A program made the translations under genes and the position numbers. A stretch of DNA of 64,000 bases from contig NZ_CP036261.1 of the NCBI RefSeq assembly GCF_007741475.1, positions 620,001 through 684,000 of the forward strand. Direction: 5' to 3'. Shown here in pieces: positions 56,468-64,000 of this stretch. The first letter of the stretch is position 1; each line of letters begins with the position of its first letter. A model generated the notes under the pieces. It saw nothing but the letters and a program-made list of their open reading frames with translations. It was not told the DNA's origin and searched no databases. The stretch comes from Rosistilla ulvae. GTDB lineage: Bacteria; Planctomycetota; Planctomycetia; Pirellulales; Pirellulaceae.

Positions 56468-57607
56468 ATGGCGAAGGAGCGAACCGGTACCGGTTTTAGT
56501 CTGAAGGATCATCTGTTCAATCGAGAACGCGTCGAATATCTGGCGGGGCTGTTGCATGCCGCCGACGATCGCTTCGACGCTTCGGGATTTGTCCGCGATA
56601 CGATGCGGTCGCTGAAGTCGCTGGAGCTAAAGCAACGGATCACACACATCGCCGAGATGTTAGAACAACATTTGGCGAGCGATTATCACGCGGCGGTAAA
56701 ACATTTGGTCGCCTCGCTGCCGCCGCCGTTGGATCCGACCAAGACCGACGATGACTTTGGCGATTTCATCTTTGCCCCGTTGGGGGAATTTGTGGTTCGC
56801 AACGGAACTGCGAAAAAGCATCTGCCGCTGTCGCTGAAGACATTGAAGCAGCTGACGCAGCGGTTCTCGATGGAGGATGCGATCCGCACGTTTATCAACG
56901 AGCATCCCGAAGCGACGATGGCGGAGTTGGCAAAATGGTCGACCGACAAGAACTATCACGTTCGCCGATTGGTTAGCGAGGGGACGCGTCCCAAGTTGCC
57001 GTGGTCGAAGCGGTTGACGATCGATCTGCTGGAGCCGCTGCCGTTGTTGGATACGTTGCACGCCGATCCGACCCGTTATGTCACGCGATCGGTTGCCAAT
57101 CATTTGAACGACATCGCCAAATCGCATCCGGATCAGGTGTTGCAGCGGTTGCGCAGCTGGGCAGGGCAGGGGGCTCAAGATCCGGCGGAGCTGGATTGGA
57201 TGAATCGGCATGCGCTGCGGACGTTAGTGAAGCAGGGGGATGTCGACGCGCTGCAGTTTCTCGGCTTCCATGCCAACCCGAAGATCAAGGTCAGCCAATT
57301 TGAATTGGCTTCTGACGAGATCCGTCCGGGCGAAGCTGTCGAGTTTTCGTTTGTGATCACCGCGGATCGCGAAGAGTCGTTGTTGGTCGATTTTGTCATC
57401 GACTTCGTCAAGGCCAACGGAAAGCTCTCCCCCAAGGTTCATAAACTCAAACCGTTGCAGCTGCGCAAAGGTGAATCGACAACGGTTCGGAAGCGTCATG
57501 TATTGCGAGCCAACGCGACGACTTACACCTTGTATCCAGGAACGCATCATTTGACTCTACAGATCAACGGCAAGCCGTCCGGAACGCAAACGTTTGAGAT
57601 CGTGTAG
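56468..57607 (+). CDS. DNA alkylation repair enzyme, AlkC/AlkD-like HEAT protein
   Basis: 379 residues from ATG 56468. An all-helical HEAT-like array fills residues about 20-270 (LAGLLHAADDRFDASGFV, HPEATMAELAKWSTDKNYHVRRLVSEGTRPKLPWSK (shortened), NHLNDIAKSHPDQVLQRL). The C-terminal ~110 residues are beta-rich and Ig-like (IRPGEAVEFSFVITAD, KLSPKVHKLKPL), as in the AlkC branch that excises alkylated bases. The catalytic details differ between AlkC/AlkD members and were not verified. Two GGGCAGGG octamers lie at 57159-57171. It is followed by the repeat cluster. Confidence 0.85.
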   Translation: MAKERTGTGFSLKDHLFNRERVEYLAGLLHAADDRFDASGFVRDTMRSLKSLELKQRITHIAEMLEQHLASDYHAAVKHLVASLPPPLDPTKTDDDFGDFIFAPLGEFVVRNGTAKKHLPLSLKTLKQLTQRFSMEDAIRTFINEHPEATMAELAKWSTDKNYHVRRLVSEGTRPKLPWSKRLTIDLLEPLPLLDTLHADPTRYVTRSVANHLNDIAKSHPDQVLQRLRSWAGQGAQDPAELDWMNRHALRTLVKQGDVDALQFLGFHANPKIKVSQFELASDEIRPGEAVEFSFVITADREESLLVDFVIDFVKANGKLSPKVHKLKPLQLRKGESTTVRKRHVLRANATTYTLYPGTHHLTLQINGKPSGTQTFEIV

Positions 57608-57674
57608 CAGGCGTTCGAACGCGGGGCAGGGCAGGGGGGCGAATCGCCGATCCCGAAGGACCCGATTTTCAGAA

Positions 57675-58335
57675 GACCCAACCGGTCGGTGTTATGTCAG
57701 CCCAGGGCAACGCCCTGGGAAAACGGAGCGGACCAAAATGAAATGTCAGCCCCAGCGGGGCGATTCTACGTCGATCGCCATTTGCGTTGCGTCGGTGATG
57801 TAGAGCCGCCACGTTGTGGCTTCGCGTCGATGTTGGCGGGGCGGTTCCCAGGGCAACGCCCTGGGAAAACGGAGCGGACCAAAATGAAATGCCAGCCCCA
57901 ACGGGGCGGTTCTACGTCGATCGCCATTTGCGTTGTCTTGGAAATGTAGAGCCGCCACGTTGTGGCTTCGCATCGATGTTCATGGGGCGGTTCCCAGGGC
58001 GTTGCCCTGGGCTGGCGTAGGGATGTCCCGTTGGGACGTTGGAATTCGTGCGGCCGCGTTGCGGTCGTGTCGGGTGTTTGCGTGTTTGGATTGTATTTTC
58101 CAAAGACCCAACGGGTCGGTGTTATGTCAGCCCAGGCCAAGGCCCTGGGAAAACGGAGCGGACCAAAATGAAATGCCAGCCCCAACGGGGCGGTTCTACG
58201 TTGATCGCCATTTGCGTTGCGTCGGTGATGTAGAGCCGCCACGTTGTGGCTTCGCGTCGATGTTCATGGGGCGGTTCCCAGGGCGTTGCCCTGGGCTGGC
58301 GTAGGGATGTCCCGTTGGGACGTTGGAATTCGTGG
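57675..58335. repeat. Cluster of interspersed ~150-230 bp repeats with short palindromes
   Basis: A unit of about 150 bp occurs three times (57675-57846, 57847-57991, 58104-58275), with one extra copy of the tail at 57993-58050. Inside each unit lie short stems: GCCCAGGGCAACGCCCTGGG, GCCCCAACGGGGC, GCCACGTTGTGGC and CCCGTTGGGAC. ORFs seen here are side effects of the repeats. No coding, tRNA or IS features were found. Confidence 0.88.
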
Positions 58336-58429
58336 ACGTTGGAATTCGTGGACGTTGGATTTCGTGGACGTTGGATTTCGTGGGCGGTTGGATTTCGTGG
58401 GCGGTTGGTTTCGCGGGACGGGCGGTTGG
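58319..58429. repeat. 16-bp tandem repeat array
   Basis: About six copies of GACGTTGGAATTCGTG, decaying to GGCGGTTGGATTTCGTG-like units of 16-17 bp. It directly follows the interspersed repeats and ends about 60 nt before the start of the glycosyltransferase gene, so it lies in its upstream region. Confidence 0.88.
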
Positions 58430-58487
58430 ATTATTGTTGGCGAGTTCGTTTGCGGATGGTGTGATTGTTAGAAAAGGAATGTGTCGG

Positions 58488-59663
58488 ATGCGTGTCGCTC
58501 ATGTAATTACTCGGATGATCGTGGGCGGAGCTCAGGAGAATACGCTCTTCAATTGCTTGGATCTGCAACGGATCTATGGTGACGATGTGATCTTGATCAC
58601 CGGCCCCAGTCTCGGTCCCGAAGGAGATCTGTTGCAGCAGGGGAGGGCGGAAGGTTTGAAAGTGATCCTGCTGCCCGACTTGGTCCGCGCGATCGATCCG
58701 GTTCGCGATTGGAAGTCGCTGCGTGCGATCCGCCAAACCCTACGCGACTTTCAGCCCGACGTCGTCCATACGCACAGCGCGAAGGGTGGCATCCTGGGAC
58801 GCCAGGCGGCGCACGATCTGGGCGTTCCGGCGATTCTGCATACGGTTCACGGTGCCCCGTTTCATCCCTATCAATCGCCGCCGGTCCGCTGGTTCTATAA
58901 GGCTTGCGAAAAGCGAGCGGCCCGGCAATGCCATCGCTTGATTTCGGTTGCCGATGCGATGACGGAATTGCTGACCGACGCGGGAGTTGTCGCGGCGGAG
59001 AAGTGCACGACTGTCTATAGCGGCATGAACGTCGATCCGTTTCTTTGGGCCGACACGCATCGCTTGGCCGTTCGCCAGCGACTGGGGATCCGCGACGATG
59101 AAGTTGTCGTCGGCAAGATCGCTCGACTGTTTCATCTGAAGGGACACGCCGATCTGATCCAGGCGGCGGCAAGCGTGGTGAAGGCGCACGCAAACGTGAA
59201 ATTCCTGTTGATCGGCGACGGGATTTTGCGAGACGAACTGACCCAGCAGATTCGCCAGGCGGGGCTGGAGGATCGGTTCTGCTTCACCGGTTTGGTGCCG
59301 CCCGAAGATATCCCCGAGTACTTGGGAGCGATGGATTTGTTGGTTCACACTTCGTATCGCGAAGGGCTTGCCCGCGCGTTGCCTCAAGCGTTGATCGCCG
59401 GCAAGCCGGTGATCAGTTACGCGATCGATGGCGCTCCGGAAGTTGTGATCGATGGCGAGACGGGGTTCCTGGTTTCGGCGGGGGATATCGATCGCTTGGC
59501 CGACCGAATCGTGGAACTGGTTGGTGACAAAAAAATGCGTGCGGATTTAGGAGGGCAGGGGAGGGCACGGTTTACGGACGCGTTCCGACACGAAACAATG
59601 ACAAGCCGTTTGAGAGAAATTTATCAGCAGATCCTGGCAGATTCCGCTGGCGGTGATCGCTGA
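58488..59663 (+). CDS. Glycosyltransferase family 4
   Basis: 391 residues from ATG 58488 (ATG 58479 is an alternative, but AAAAGGA lies directly on it). GT-B fold: RVAHVITRMIVGGAQENTL at the N-terminus, PDVVHTHSAKGGILGRQAA, then the C-terminal nucleotide-binding part VVVGKIARLFHLKGHADLI, LLIGDGILRDELTQQI, and the family EX7E-type motif HTSYREGLARALPQALIAGKPV. Transfers a sugar to a cytoplasmic polysaccharide or lipid acceptor; substrate unknown. A tandem repeat array lies just upstream. No other polysaccharide gene adjoins it. Confidence 0.9.
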   Translation: MRVAHVITRMIVGGAQENTLFNCLDLQRIYGDDVILITGPSLGPEGDLLQQGRAEGLKVILLPDLVRAIDPVRDWKSLRAIRQTLRDFQPDVVHTHSAKGGILGRQAAHDLGVPAILHTVHGAPFHPYQSPPVRWFYKACEKRAARQCHRLISVADAMTELLTDAGVVAAEKCTTVYSGMNVDPFLWADTHRLAVRQRLGIRDDEVVVGKIARLFHLKGHADLIQAAASVVKAHANVKFLLIGDGILRDELTQQIRQAGLEDRFCFTGLVPPEDIPEYLGAMDLLVHTSYREGLARALPQALIAGKPVISYAIDGAPEVVIDGETGFLVSAGDIDRLADRIVELVGDKKMRADLGGQGRARFTDAFRHETMTSRLREIYQQILADSAGGDR

Positions 59664-59706
59664 AGATGCAATGTAAACATGTTCATTGACTTGTGAGTGA
59701 TCCACC

Positions 59707-60609
59707 ATGGCGAAGATGCGCGACTTCCTCGGCCCATATCGACTTGTCCGTTTGATCCGCAACGGAGCGACATCGCAGATCTGGGAAGCTGTCGAAGATG
59801 CGTCGGACAATCGTGTTGCGATCAAGTTGTTGAAAGACAATTTCAAGGATGACAAAGAAGAGATCGCATCGCTGAAGAACGAATTCGAAGTCGCTTCGTC
59901 GATGAACAGCCCGCTGGTCCTGAAGGCCTTCCATCACGGCGTGGAGAACGGGATCCCACACAACGTCTTCGAATTGGCTAGCGAGACTTCGTTCCGCAAT
60001 CTGGTGCGAATGGGAGTCGACGCCTACGGCTTCATGCTCCAGAAGATGATCCAGAAATCGGCCGAAGGTTTGTATTACATGCACACCAAGGATTGGATCC
60101 ATCGCGATATCAAACCGGACAACTTCCTGGTCACTCGCGAGGGGGACGTCAAGCTGATCGATTATCGGATCGCCGAGAAGAAGCGGACTGGGCTGAAGGC
60201 GATGTTCTACAAGCCGAAGGTTCAAGGGACGCGCAGTTATATGTCCCCCGAGCAGATTCGGGCCAAGGGAATCGATGAACGTTCGGACATGTATTCTTAT
60301 GGCTGTACTTTGTTCGAGCTGGTGACCGGCAAGCCACCTTATACCGCGACCAGCCCCACCGAGCTGCTCAATAAGCACCTGACGGGCCAGGTCGTTAGTC
60401 CACTGGCTGGGAACCCCAATGTGTCGCCGGAGTTTTCCGAGCTGATCAAAAAAATGATGGCAAAGAAAAAGGAGAGCCGTCCGGCGTCGATGTGGGAGTT
60501 CTTGAAGGAGTTGCGGGCGATCACACTGTTCAAAAAGTCACCTCGGATTCCCGACGTCCATCCGTTTGATCAGCTGGAAAAGGGCGAAAAAGGCTTCAAT
60601 TTGGACTGA
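59707..60609 (+). CDS. Serine/threonine protein kinase-like protein, altered DFG motif
   Basis: 300 residues, kinase domain only, no membrane helix. ATP-binding Lys40 (VAIKLLK), catalytic loop HRDIKPDNFL (His132-Arg133-Asp134) and activation-segment end GTRSYMSPEQIRAKG are intact. The Gly-rich loop is poor (RNGATSQIWEA), and the metal-binding DFG is DYR (Asp152-Tyr153-Arg154). It is 44 nt after the glycosyltransferase gene and has a close paralogue at 60941. Partly active or a pseudokinase-like scaffold. Confidence 0.85.
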   Translation: MAKMRDFLGPYRLVRLIRNGATSQIWEAVEDASDNRVAIKLLKDNFKDDKEEIASLKNEFEVASSMNSPLVLKAFHHGVENGIPHNVFELASETSFRNLVRMGVDAYGFMLQKMIQKSAEGLYYMHTKDWIHRDIKPDNFLVTREGDVKLIDYRIAEKKRTGLKAMFYKPKVQGTRSYMSPEQIRAKGIDERSDMYSYGCTLFELVTGKPPYTATSPTELLNKHLTGQVVSPLAGNPNVSPEFSELIKKMMAKKKESRPASMWEFLKELRAITLFKKSPRIPDVHPFDQLEKGEKGFNLD

Positions 60610-60940
60610 TCTGTCCGGGGGATTCGCCCGTTCCAGGCGACGAAGGGCTGCCTGGGGGCTCGCTAGCTAGACGGGCGGGCTAGGGCAGGGGGGCCCCGAT
60701 TTTCCTCAGCCAGGGATGTTAAGTCGTTGTGGTTAGGCAGGTTAGCGTGGACTTGTCCGATGGTACCGGGCGCCTATCGCGTGCCGGCGGATGCCTCAAA
60801 TCGAAACCGCGATTTGCCCTGTTCCCGCAGCCCGATGATCTTCCGTAATCGGCAGCAGGTGAATAAGATGAATTGTCCGGGAAGGATTTTTCCTTGAATT
60901 CTTCGTAATCGACTCATCTTATCTCGCAGCGAGAATCCGT
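60610..60940. other. Intergenic region between the two kinase genes
   Basis: 331 bp. It holds GGGCAGGG at 60683-60690 and an inverted repeat ATAAGATGA/TCATCTTAT (60863-60871, 60914-60922) just before the second kinase start, plus a short AAGGATTTTTCCTT hairpin. A promoter probably lies here. No gene recognised. Confidence 0.45.
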
Positions 60941-61855
60941 ATGGCTAAGGCCCGGGACTTCTTCGGTTCCTATCGATTGACACGCCTGATCCGAATGGGC
61001 AGTGCATGCCAGGTTTGGGAAGCCATTAATGAGACGGACCAGAAGCGGTACGCGTTGAAGGTGCTTCGCGATGAATTGCGAGGCGACAAGGCGGAGGTTG
61101 CGGGGCTGAAGTACGAATACGACGTCGCAACTCAGGTCGGGCCGAGCCCGCGGTTGATCAAGATCCACGATTTTGTGACCGATCCGAAGTCGGCTTATCT
61201 GGTGCTGGAACTGTTCAGCGAATTGAACATGAAGCAGGCGTTGCGGCACGGGCCCGACTCGCTGGCCTACATGCTGAACAAGGTCGTTGAACAGTCGGCC
61301 GAAGGTTTGTATTTCATGCACACCAAGGGCTGGCTGCACTGCGACATCAAACCCGACAACTTTCTGGTCAGCCGGGAAGGGGTCGTCAAGCTGATCGACT
61401 TCCAGATCTCGCAGAAGAAGAAAACCGGGCTGTCGAAACTGTTCGGCAAGAAATCGCAGATCCAGGGGACACGCAGCTATATGTCGCCCGAGCAGATTCG
61501 CGGCAAGAACATGGACGAGCGGTCGGATATCTATTCGTACGGTTGCGTGTTGTACGAAGTGGCAACCGGCAAGCCGCCGTATACGGGCGAATCGCCTAAC
61601 GATTTGTTGAACAAGCATCTCAGCGCCCCGATCCCCACGCCGTTGACCAGCAACGAAAACGTCTCCCAAGATTTCGCGGATCTGATCAAACGGATGCTCT
61701 CTAAGAAGCCAGAGCATCGGCCCGAATCGATGTGGGAATTTTTGAAGCTGGTTCGTGGGATGCGGTTGTTCAAGAAACAGCCCAAGAAGTTGGATGTGGA
61801 CGTGTTTGATGTCGCGTCGGGATTCAAGTCGCCCGAGGACCTGCTGAAACATTAA
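60941..61855 (+). CDS. Serine/threonine protein kinase-like protein, HCD and DFQ variants
   Basis: 304 residues, paralogue of 59707-60609 (both open with a short KxRDFxGxYRL-type start and end after MWEFLKxxR). Lys40 (YALKVLR) and the activation-segment end GTRSYMSPEQIRGKN are kept. The catalytic loop is HCDIKPDNFL (Arg replaced by Cys134) and DFG is DFQ (Asp153-Phe154-Gln155). Loss of the HRD Arg is known in kinases that do not need activation-loop phosphorylation. Targets unknown. It ends 89 nt before accA. Confidence 0.85.
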   Translation: MAKARDFFGSYRLTRLIRMGSACQVWEAINETDQKRYALKVLRDELRGDKAEVAGLKYEYDVATQVGPSPRLIKIHDFVTDPKSAYLVLELFSELNMKQALRHGPDSLAYMLNKVVEQSAEGLYFMHTKGWLHCDIKPDNFLVSREGVVKLIDFQISQKKKTGLSKLFGKKSQIQGTRSYMSPEQIRGKNMDERSDIYSYGCVLYEVATGKPPYTGESPNDLLNKHLSAPIPTPLTSNENVSQDFADLIKRMLSKKPEHRPESMWEFLKLVRGMRLFKKQPKKLDVDVFDVASGFKSPEDLLKH

Positions 61856-61944
61856 ATGTCGTGGCGGCAAGCGCTGCGTTGCAATGGAAAGAGCGCGGCC
61901 CGTGCGGCCGATCGAAAATCAACTGAAAAAGAGAACTCGAAGAT

Positions 61945-62919
61945 ATGGATGCTGGCACGACTTTGGACTTTGAGAAAAGTGTGGCTGAGTTGCAGCAGCA
62001 GCTTGCTGCGATCGAGAAGCAGACCGATCGCAGCGACGCCGCGGAGACGGAGATCCGAAACCTGCGACGACAGATCAATGAAGAGCTGCGGCAGATCTAC
62101 GCCAATCTCGATCCGTGGCAGACGGTTCAGGTCGCGCGGCACAAAGACCGTCCGTATACGAACGACTATCTGAAGCTAGCGTTCGACGAGTTTGTCGAAC
62201 TGCATGGCGACAAGCAGTTCGGCGACGACCGGGCGCTGTTGACCGGGTTTGCGAAGATCGATCGCTTCAAAGTGATCGTCGCCGGGCATCAGAAAGGCCG
62301 TACCTATAAGGAACGCGCCGCGTGCCACTTCGGATGCGCCCATCCCGAAGGCTATCGCAAGGCGATGAGCAAGATGAAGATGGCCGAGAAATATCGGCTG
62401 CCTCTGATCTGCTTCATCGACACTCCCGGTGCCTATCCCGGCGTCGGTGCCGAGGAACGGGGCCAGGCTCAAGTGATCGCCGAAAGCATGTTCCAGATGA
62501 GCCGGCTGAAGACGCCGATCATCTGCGTCGTGATCGGTGAAGGGGGGAGCGGCGGCGCTTTGGGGATCGGCGTCGGCGATCGCGTGGCCGTGATGGAGAA
62601 CGCGTATTATTCCGTCATTAGTCCCGAGGGCTGTGCGGGCATTCTGTGGAAGAGCCACGAGCACGCGCCGAAGGCCGCCAAGGCGTTGAAGTTCACTTCG
62701 AAGGATTTGCCCGGACTTGGCGTCGTCGACGACGTGTTGCCCGAACCGCTGGGCGGTGCGCATCGCGATCATCATCAAGCGGCTTCGCGTCTGCGTAGCT
62801 ATTTGACGCGGACGCTGACTCAATTGGAATCGCTGCCGGTCGAAGAGTTGCTGGCTCAGCGTTACGAGAAGTTTCGCCGGATGGGCGTCTTCCTGGAGGC
62901 GGCCGAAGCGGCTGTCTGA
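61945..62919 (+). CDS. accA: Acetyl-CoA carboxylase carboxyltransferase subunit alpha
   Basis: 324 residues, the normal length. Together with AccD it transfers the carboxyl group from carboxybiotin to acetyl-CoA, giving malonyl-CoA for fatty acid synthesis; cytoplasmic. Signatures: N-terminal coiled region LDFEKSVAELQQQLA, FGCAHPEGYRKAMSKMK, DTPGAYPGVGAEERGQA, VIGEGGSGGALGIGVGD and SPEGCAGILWK. accD is not next to it. ATG 61945 has GAAGAT upstream. Confidence 0.97.
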   Translation: MDAGTTLDFEKSVAELQQQLAAIEKQTDRSDAAETEIRNLRRQINEELRQIYANLDPWQTVQVARHKDRPYTNDYLKLAFDEFVELHGDKQFGDDRALLTGFAKIDRFKVIVAGHQKGRTYKERAACHFGCAHPEGYRKAMSKMKMAEKYRLPLICFIDTPGAYPGVGAEERGQAQVIAESMFQMSRLKTPIICVVIGEGGSGGALGIGVGDRVAVMENAYYSVISPEGCAGILWKSHEHAPKAAKALKFTSKDLPGLGVVDDVLPEPLGGAHRDHHQAASRLRSYLTRTLTQLESLPVEELLAQRYEKFRRMGVFLEAAEAAV

Positions 62920-63158
62920 TCTTCCGGGCGTCCGCGCCTTCGCGGCTCGGAAGCAAAGTCCTTGGTGCGACCGCCGCAGATGCTGGCGTTCGCCGGGGTG
63001 GGGCCTGGTTTTCAGGCCCTTAGAAACCGCCCCGCAACGTCCGATAATGCCTCTTATGTTGTATTAAGGCCCCCGTTTTCCCTGGGTTTTACGAACATTC
63101 TGGTTCTGAGGATCGCACGTTCCCCCGCCCTGAATTCCACAGCGACTGGGGCCAGCGG

Positions 63159-63845
63159 TTATGGCTGGAGCTGGTCGAAGAATTTGGGCGTCAGCAGCTC
63201 GGCTGGAATCAGGTTCTCGCTGTCGTTGGGCAGTTGCAGATTCTGCTGCACCGCGTCGACGATCGCGCCGGCCGCGGATTCATTGTCGCTCCACGGCAAC
63301 GGTTGCGCCGGACCGGTCGACGCGTTGCCGTCGGCTCGCAATTGTTCGTCCAGTCGATCCAGGTACGGACCGACGATCTCTTGCAGTTCGGCCGGGATGA
63401 CTTTGTCGCTGTAGCTGAGGAGCTTGGCGATGTAGTATCCGCTCCGCGATTGCACGATCTGCGTGCGGACCGAATCGCCCAGCAGCGAGAGCGCGAACAT
63501 CGTGATCAGGATGCAATAGATCACGCCCTTGGCCAGTCCGAGGATTCCGCCGAGTTGATGGTCGAAGGTTCGGAGTCTCAGGCGGTCGATCGTGCGCGAT
63601 AGCATTCGGAATAAGATCCAGATCGCGATCATCGTGCCTGTGAACAGGATGAACATCGCCAGGAACATATTCCACGGCGGCTCGGCATGAATCTGTTGCG
63701 AGAACGGTTCGCGGAAACGCATCGCCACCCAGTAGCTGAGCGAGATCGATGCGAGCGACGCGACTTGCCAGGCGAAGCCTTTGATCGCGCCGAGGATCGT
63801 GGCGGCAGCCAGCGCGATCAGCATGATGATGTCGTAGGTTTCCAT
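63159..63845 (-). CDS. CvpA family membrane protein
   Basis: 228 residues from ATG 63845 (the frame is open 16 codons further). Four membrane helices in the first 130 residues: IIMLIALAAATILGAIKGFA, then ISLSYWVAM, MFLAMFILFTGTMIAIWILF and LGLAKGVIYCILITMFALS. This matches the colicin V production protein family. The C-terminal ~100 residues are soluble and acidic, without known domain. Function unclear beyond envelope; sits convergent to accA. Confidence 0.8.
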   Translation of the reverse strand: METYDIIMLIALAAATILGAIKGFAWQVASLASISLSYWVAMRFREPFSQQIHAEPPWNMFLAMFILFTGTMIAIWILFRMLSRTIDRLRLRTFDHQLGGILGLAKGVIYCILITMFALSLLGDSVRTQIVQSRSGYYIAKLLSYSDKVIPAELQEIVGPYLDRLDEQLRADGNASTGPAQPLPWSDNESAAGAIVDAVQQNLQLPNDSENLIPAELLTPKFFDQLQP

Positions 63846-63973
63846 GATCGGTGGATTTGGGGATTTCGAGCGGCGAAGAAGCAAAGGTGCCAAGTATACG
63901 TAGGTCCGCGCCGCGGGCGAAGATCAATCAGATCGGCCTTGGCAGCGAGGGGCGATCGCGGTTATTTAATAGC

Positions 63974-64000
63974 ATGGCCGGATTCAAGACACACATGACG
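63974..64000 (+). CDS. Start of a truncated gene at the window end
   Basis: An ATG near the edge begins MAGFKTHMT, which recalls the N-terminus of YdjM-type membrane metal-dependent hydrolases (MAGF/YxTHxT). Only nine codons are visible, so this is a weak call. Confidence 0.35.

Noticed and set aside
57594-58304. Several ORFs in both directions within the repeat cluster
   Set aside because: They repeat the same sequence as the DNA repeats and have no independent coding character.

Overview
The window looks like chromosome of a planctomycete, most likely family Pirellulaceae (Rhodopirellula/Roseimaritima-like). The evidence is the gene families: a secreted sulfatase, planctomycete cytochrome proteins (DUF1592/DUF1587/DUF1585 type) paired with a DUF1552 protein, DUF1573, DUF4838, many signal-peptide proteins, few Shine-Dalgarno sites, and GC-rich coding with abundant GAT/CGA-rich stretches. 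No phage, insertion sequence or CRISPR array was seen.

Layout. 1-8.3 kb (minus strand): end-truncated sulfatase; DUF1573 protein followed by a multiheme cytochrome lipoprotein; a WecA-type glycosyl-phosphate transferase overlapping an O-antigen ligase/TPR protein. 8.3-13.8 kb (minus): xylose isomerase, a ketoacyl synthase homologue lacking its catalytic residues, a secretin-like exported protein, a PD-(D/E)XK transposase-family nuclease. 14-18.4 kb (plus): lepA, a Gfo/Idh oxidoreductase, RarD. 18.5-27.4 kb (minus): exported methyltransferase, PepSY membrane protein, and a DUF1592-DUF1552 operon ending in two tandem paralogues of unknown function. 28-33.3 kb (plus): FCD-type GntR regulator, RND permease and adaptor. 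33.7-40.3 kb (plus): exported proteins including a cysteine-peptidase-like protein and a DUF4838 glycosidase-like protein. 40.4-46.2 kb: NYN nuclease, leuA with a probable leucine attenuator, a broken toxin-antitoxin pair, and a kinase gene between direct repeats. 46.4-52.7 kb (minus): TPR lipoprotein, polyphosphate kinase, tRNA-Leu(GAG), and a two-gene Pup-like modifier/PafA-like ligase module. 52.9-64 kb: MMPL transporter, DUF2817 peptidase-like protein, AlkC-like protein, a dense repeat cluster, a glycosyltransferase, two atypical kinases, accA, cvpA.

The most interesting find is at 50787-52659: a 55-residue ORF ending in Gly-Glu lies 4 nt upstream of a clear PafA/Dop (Pup ligase/depupylase) homologue. 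The ligase carries a membrane-spanning insertion and has Glu where the family's catalytic Asp is expected. Together they look like a compact, possibly membrane-anchored pupylation-like system; no proteasome gene is visible nearby.

Other structure not explained by single genes: two families of near-perfect palindromes (one copy inserted in frame inside the O-antigen ligase gene), about 30 strand-polarised GGGNAGGG (KOPS-like) octamers on the plus strand against one found on the minus strand, and a leucine-rich leader peptide plus terminator before leuA. All family names come from motif recognition by eye; no database search was run.
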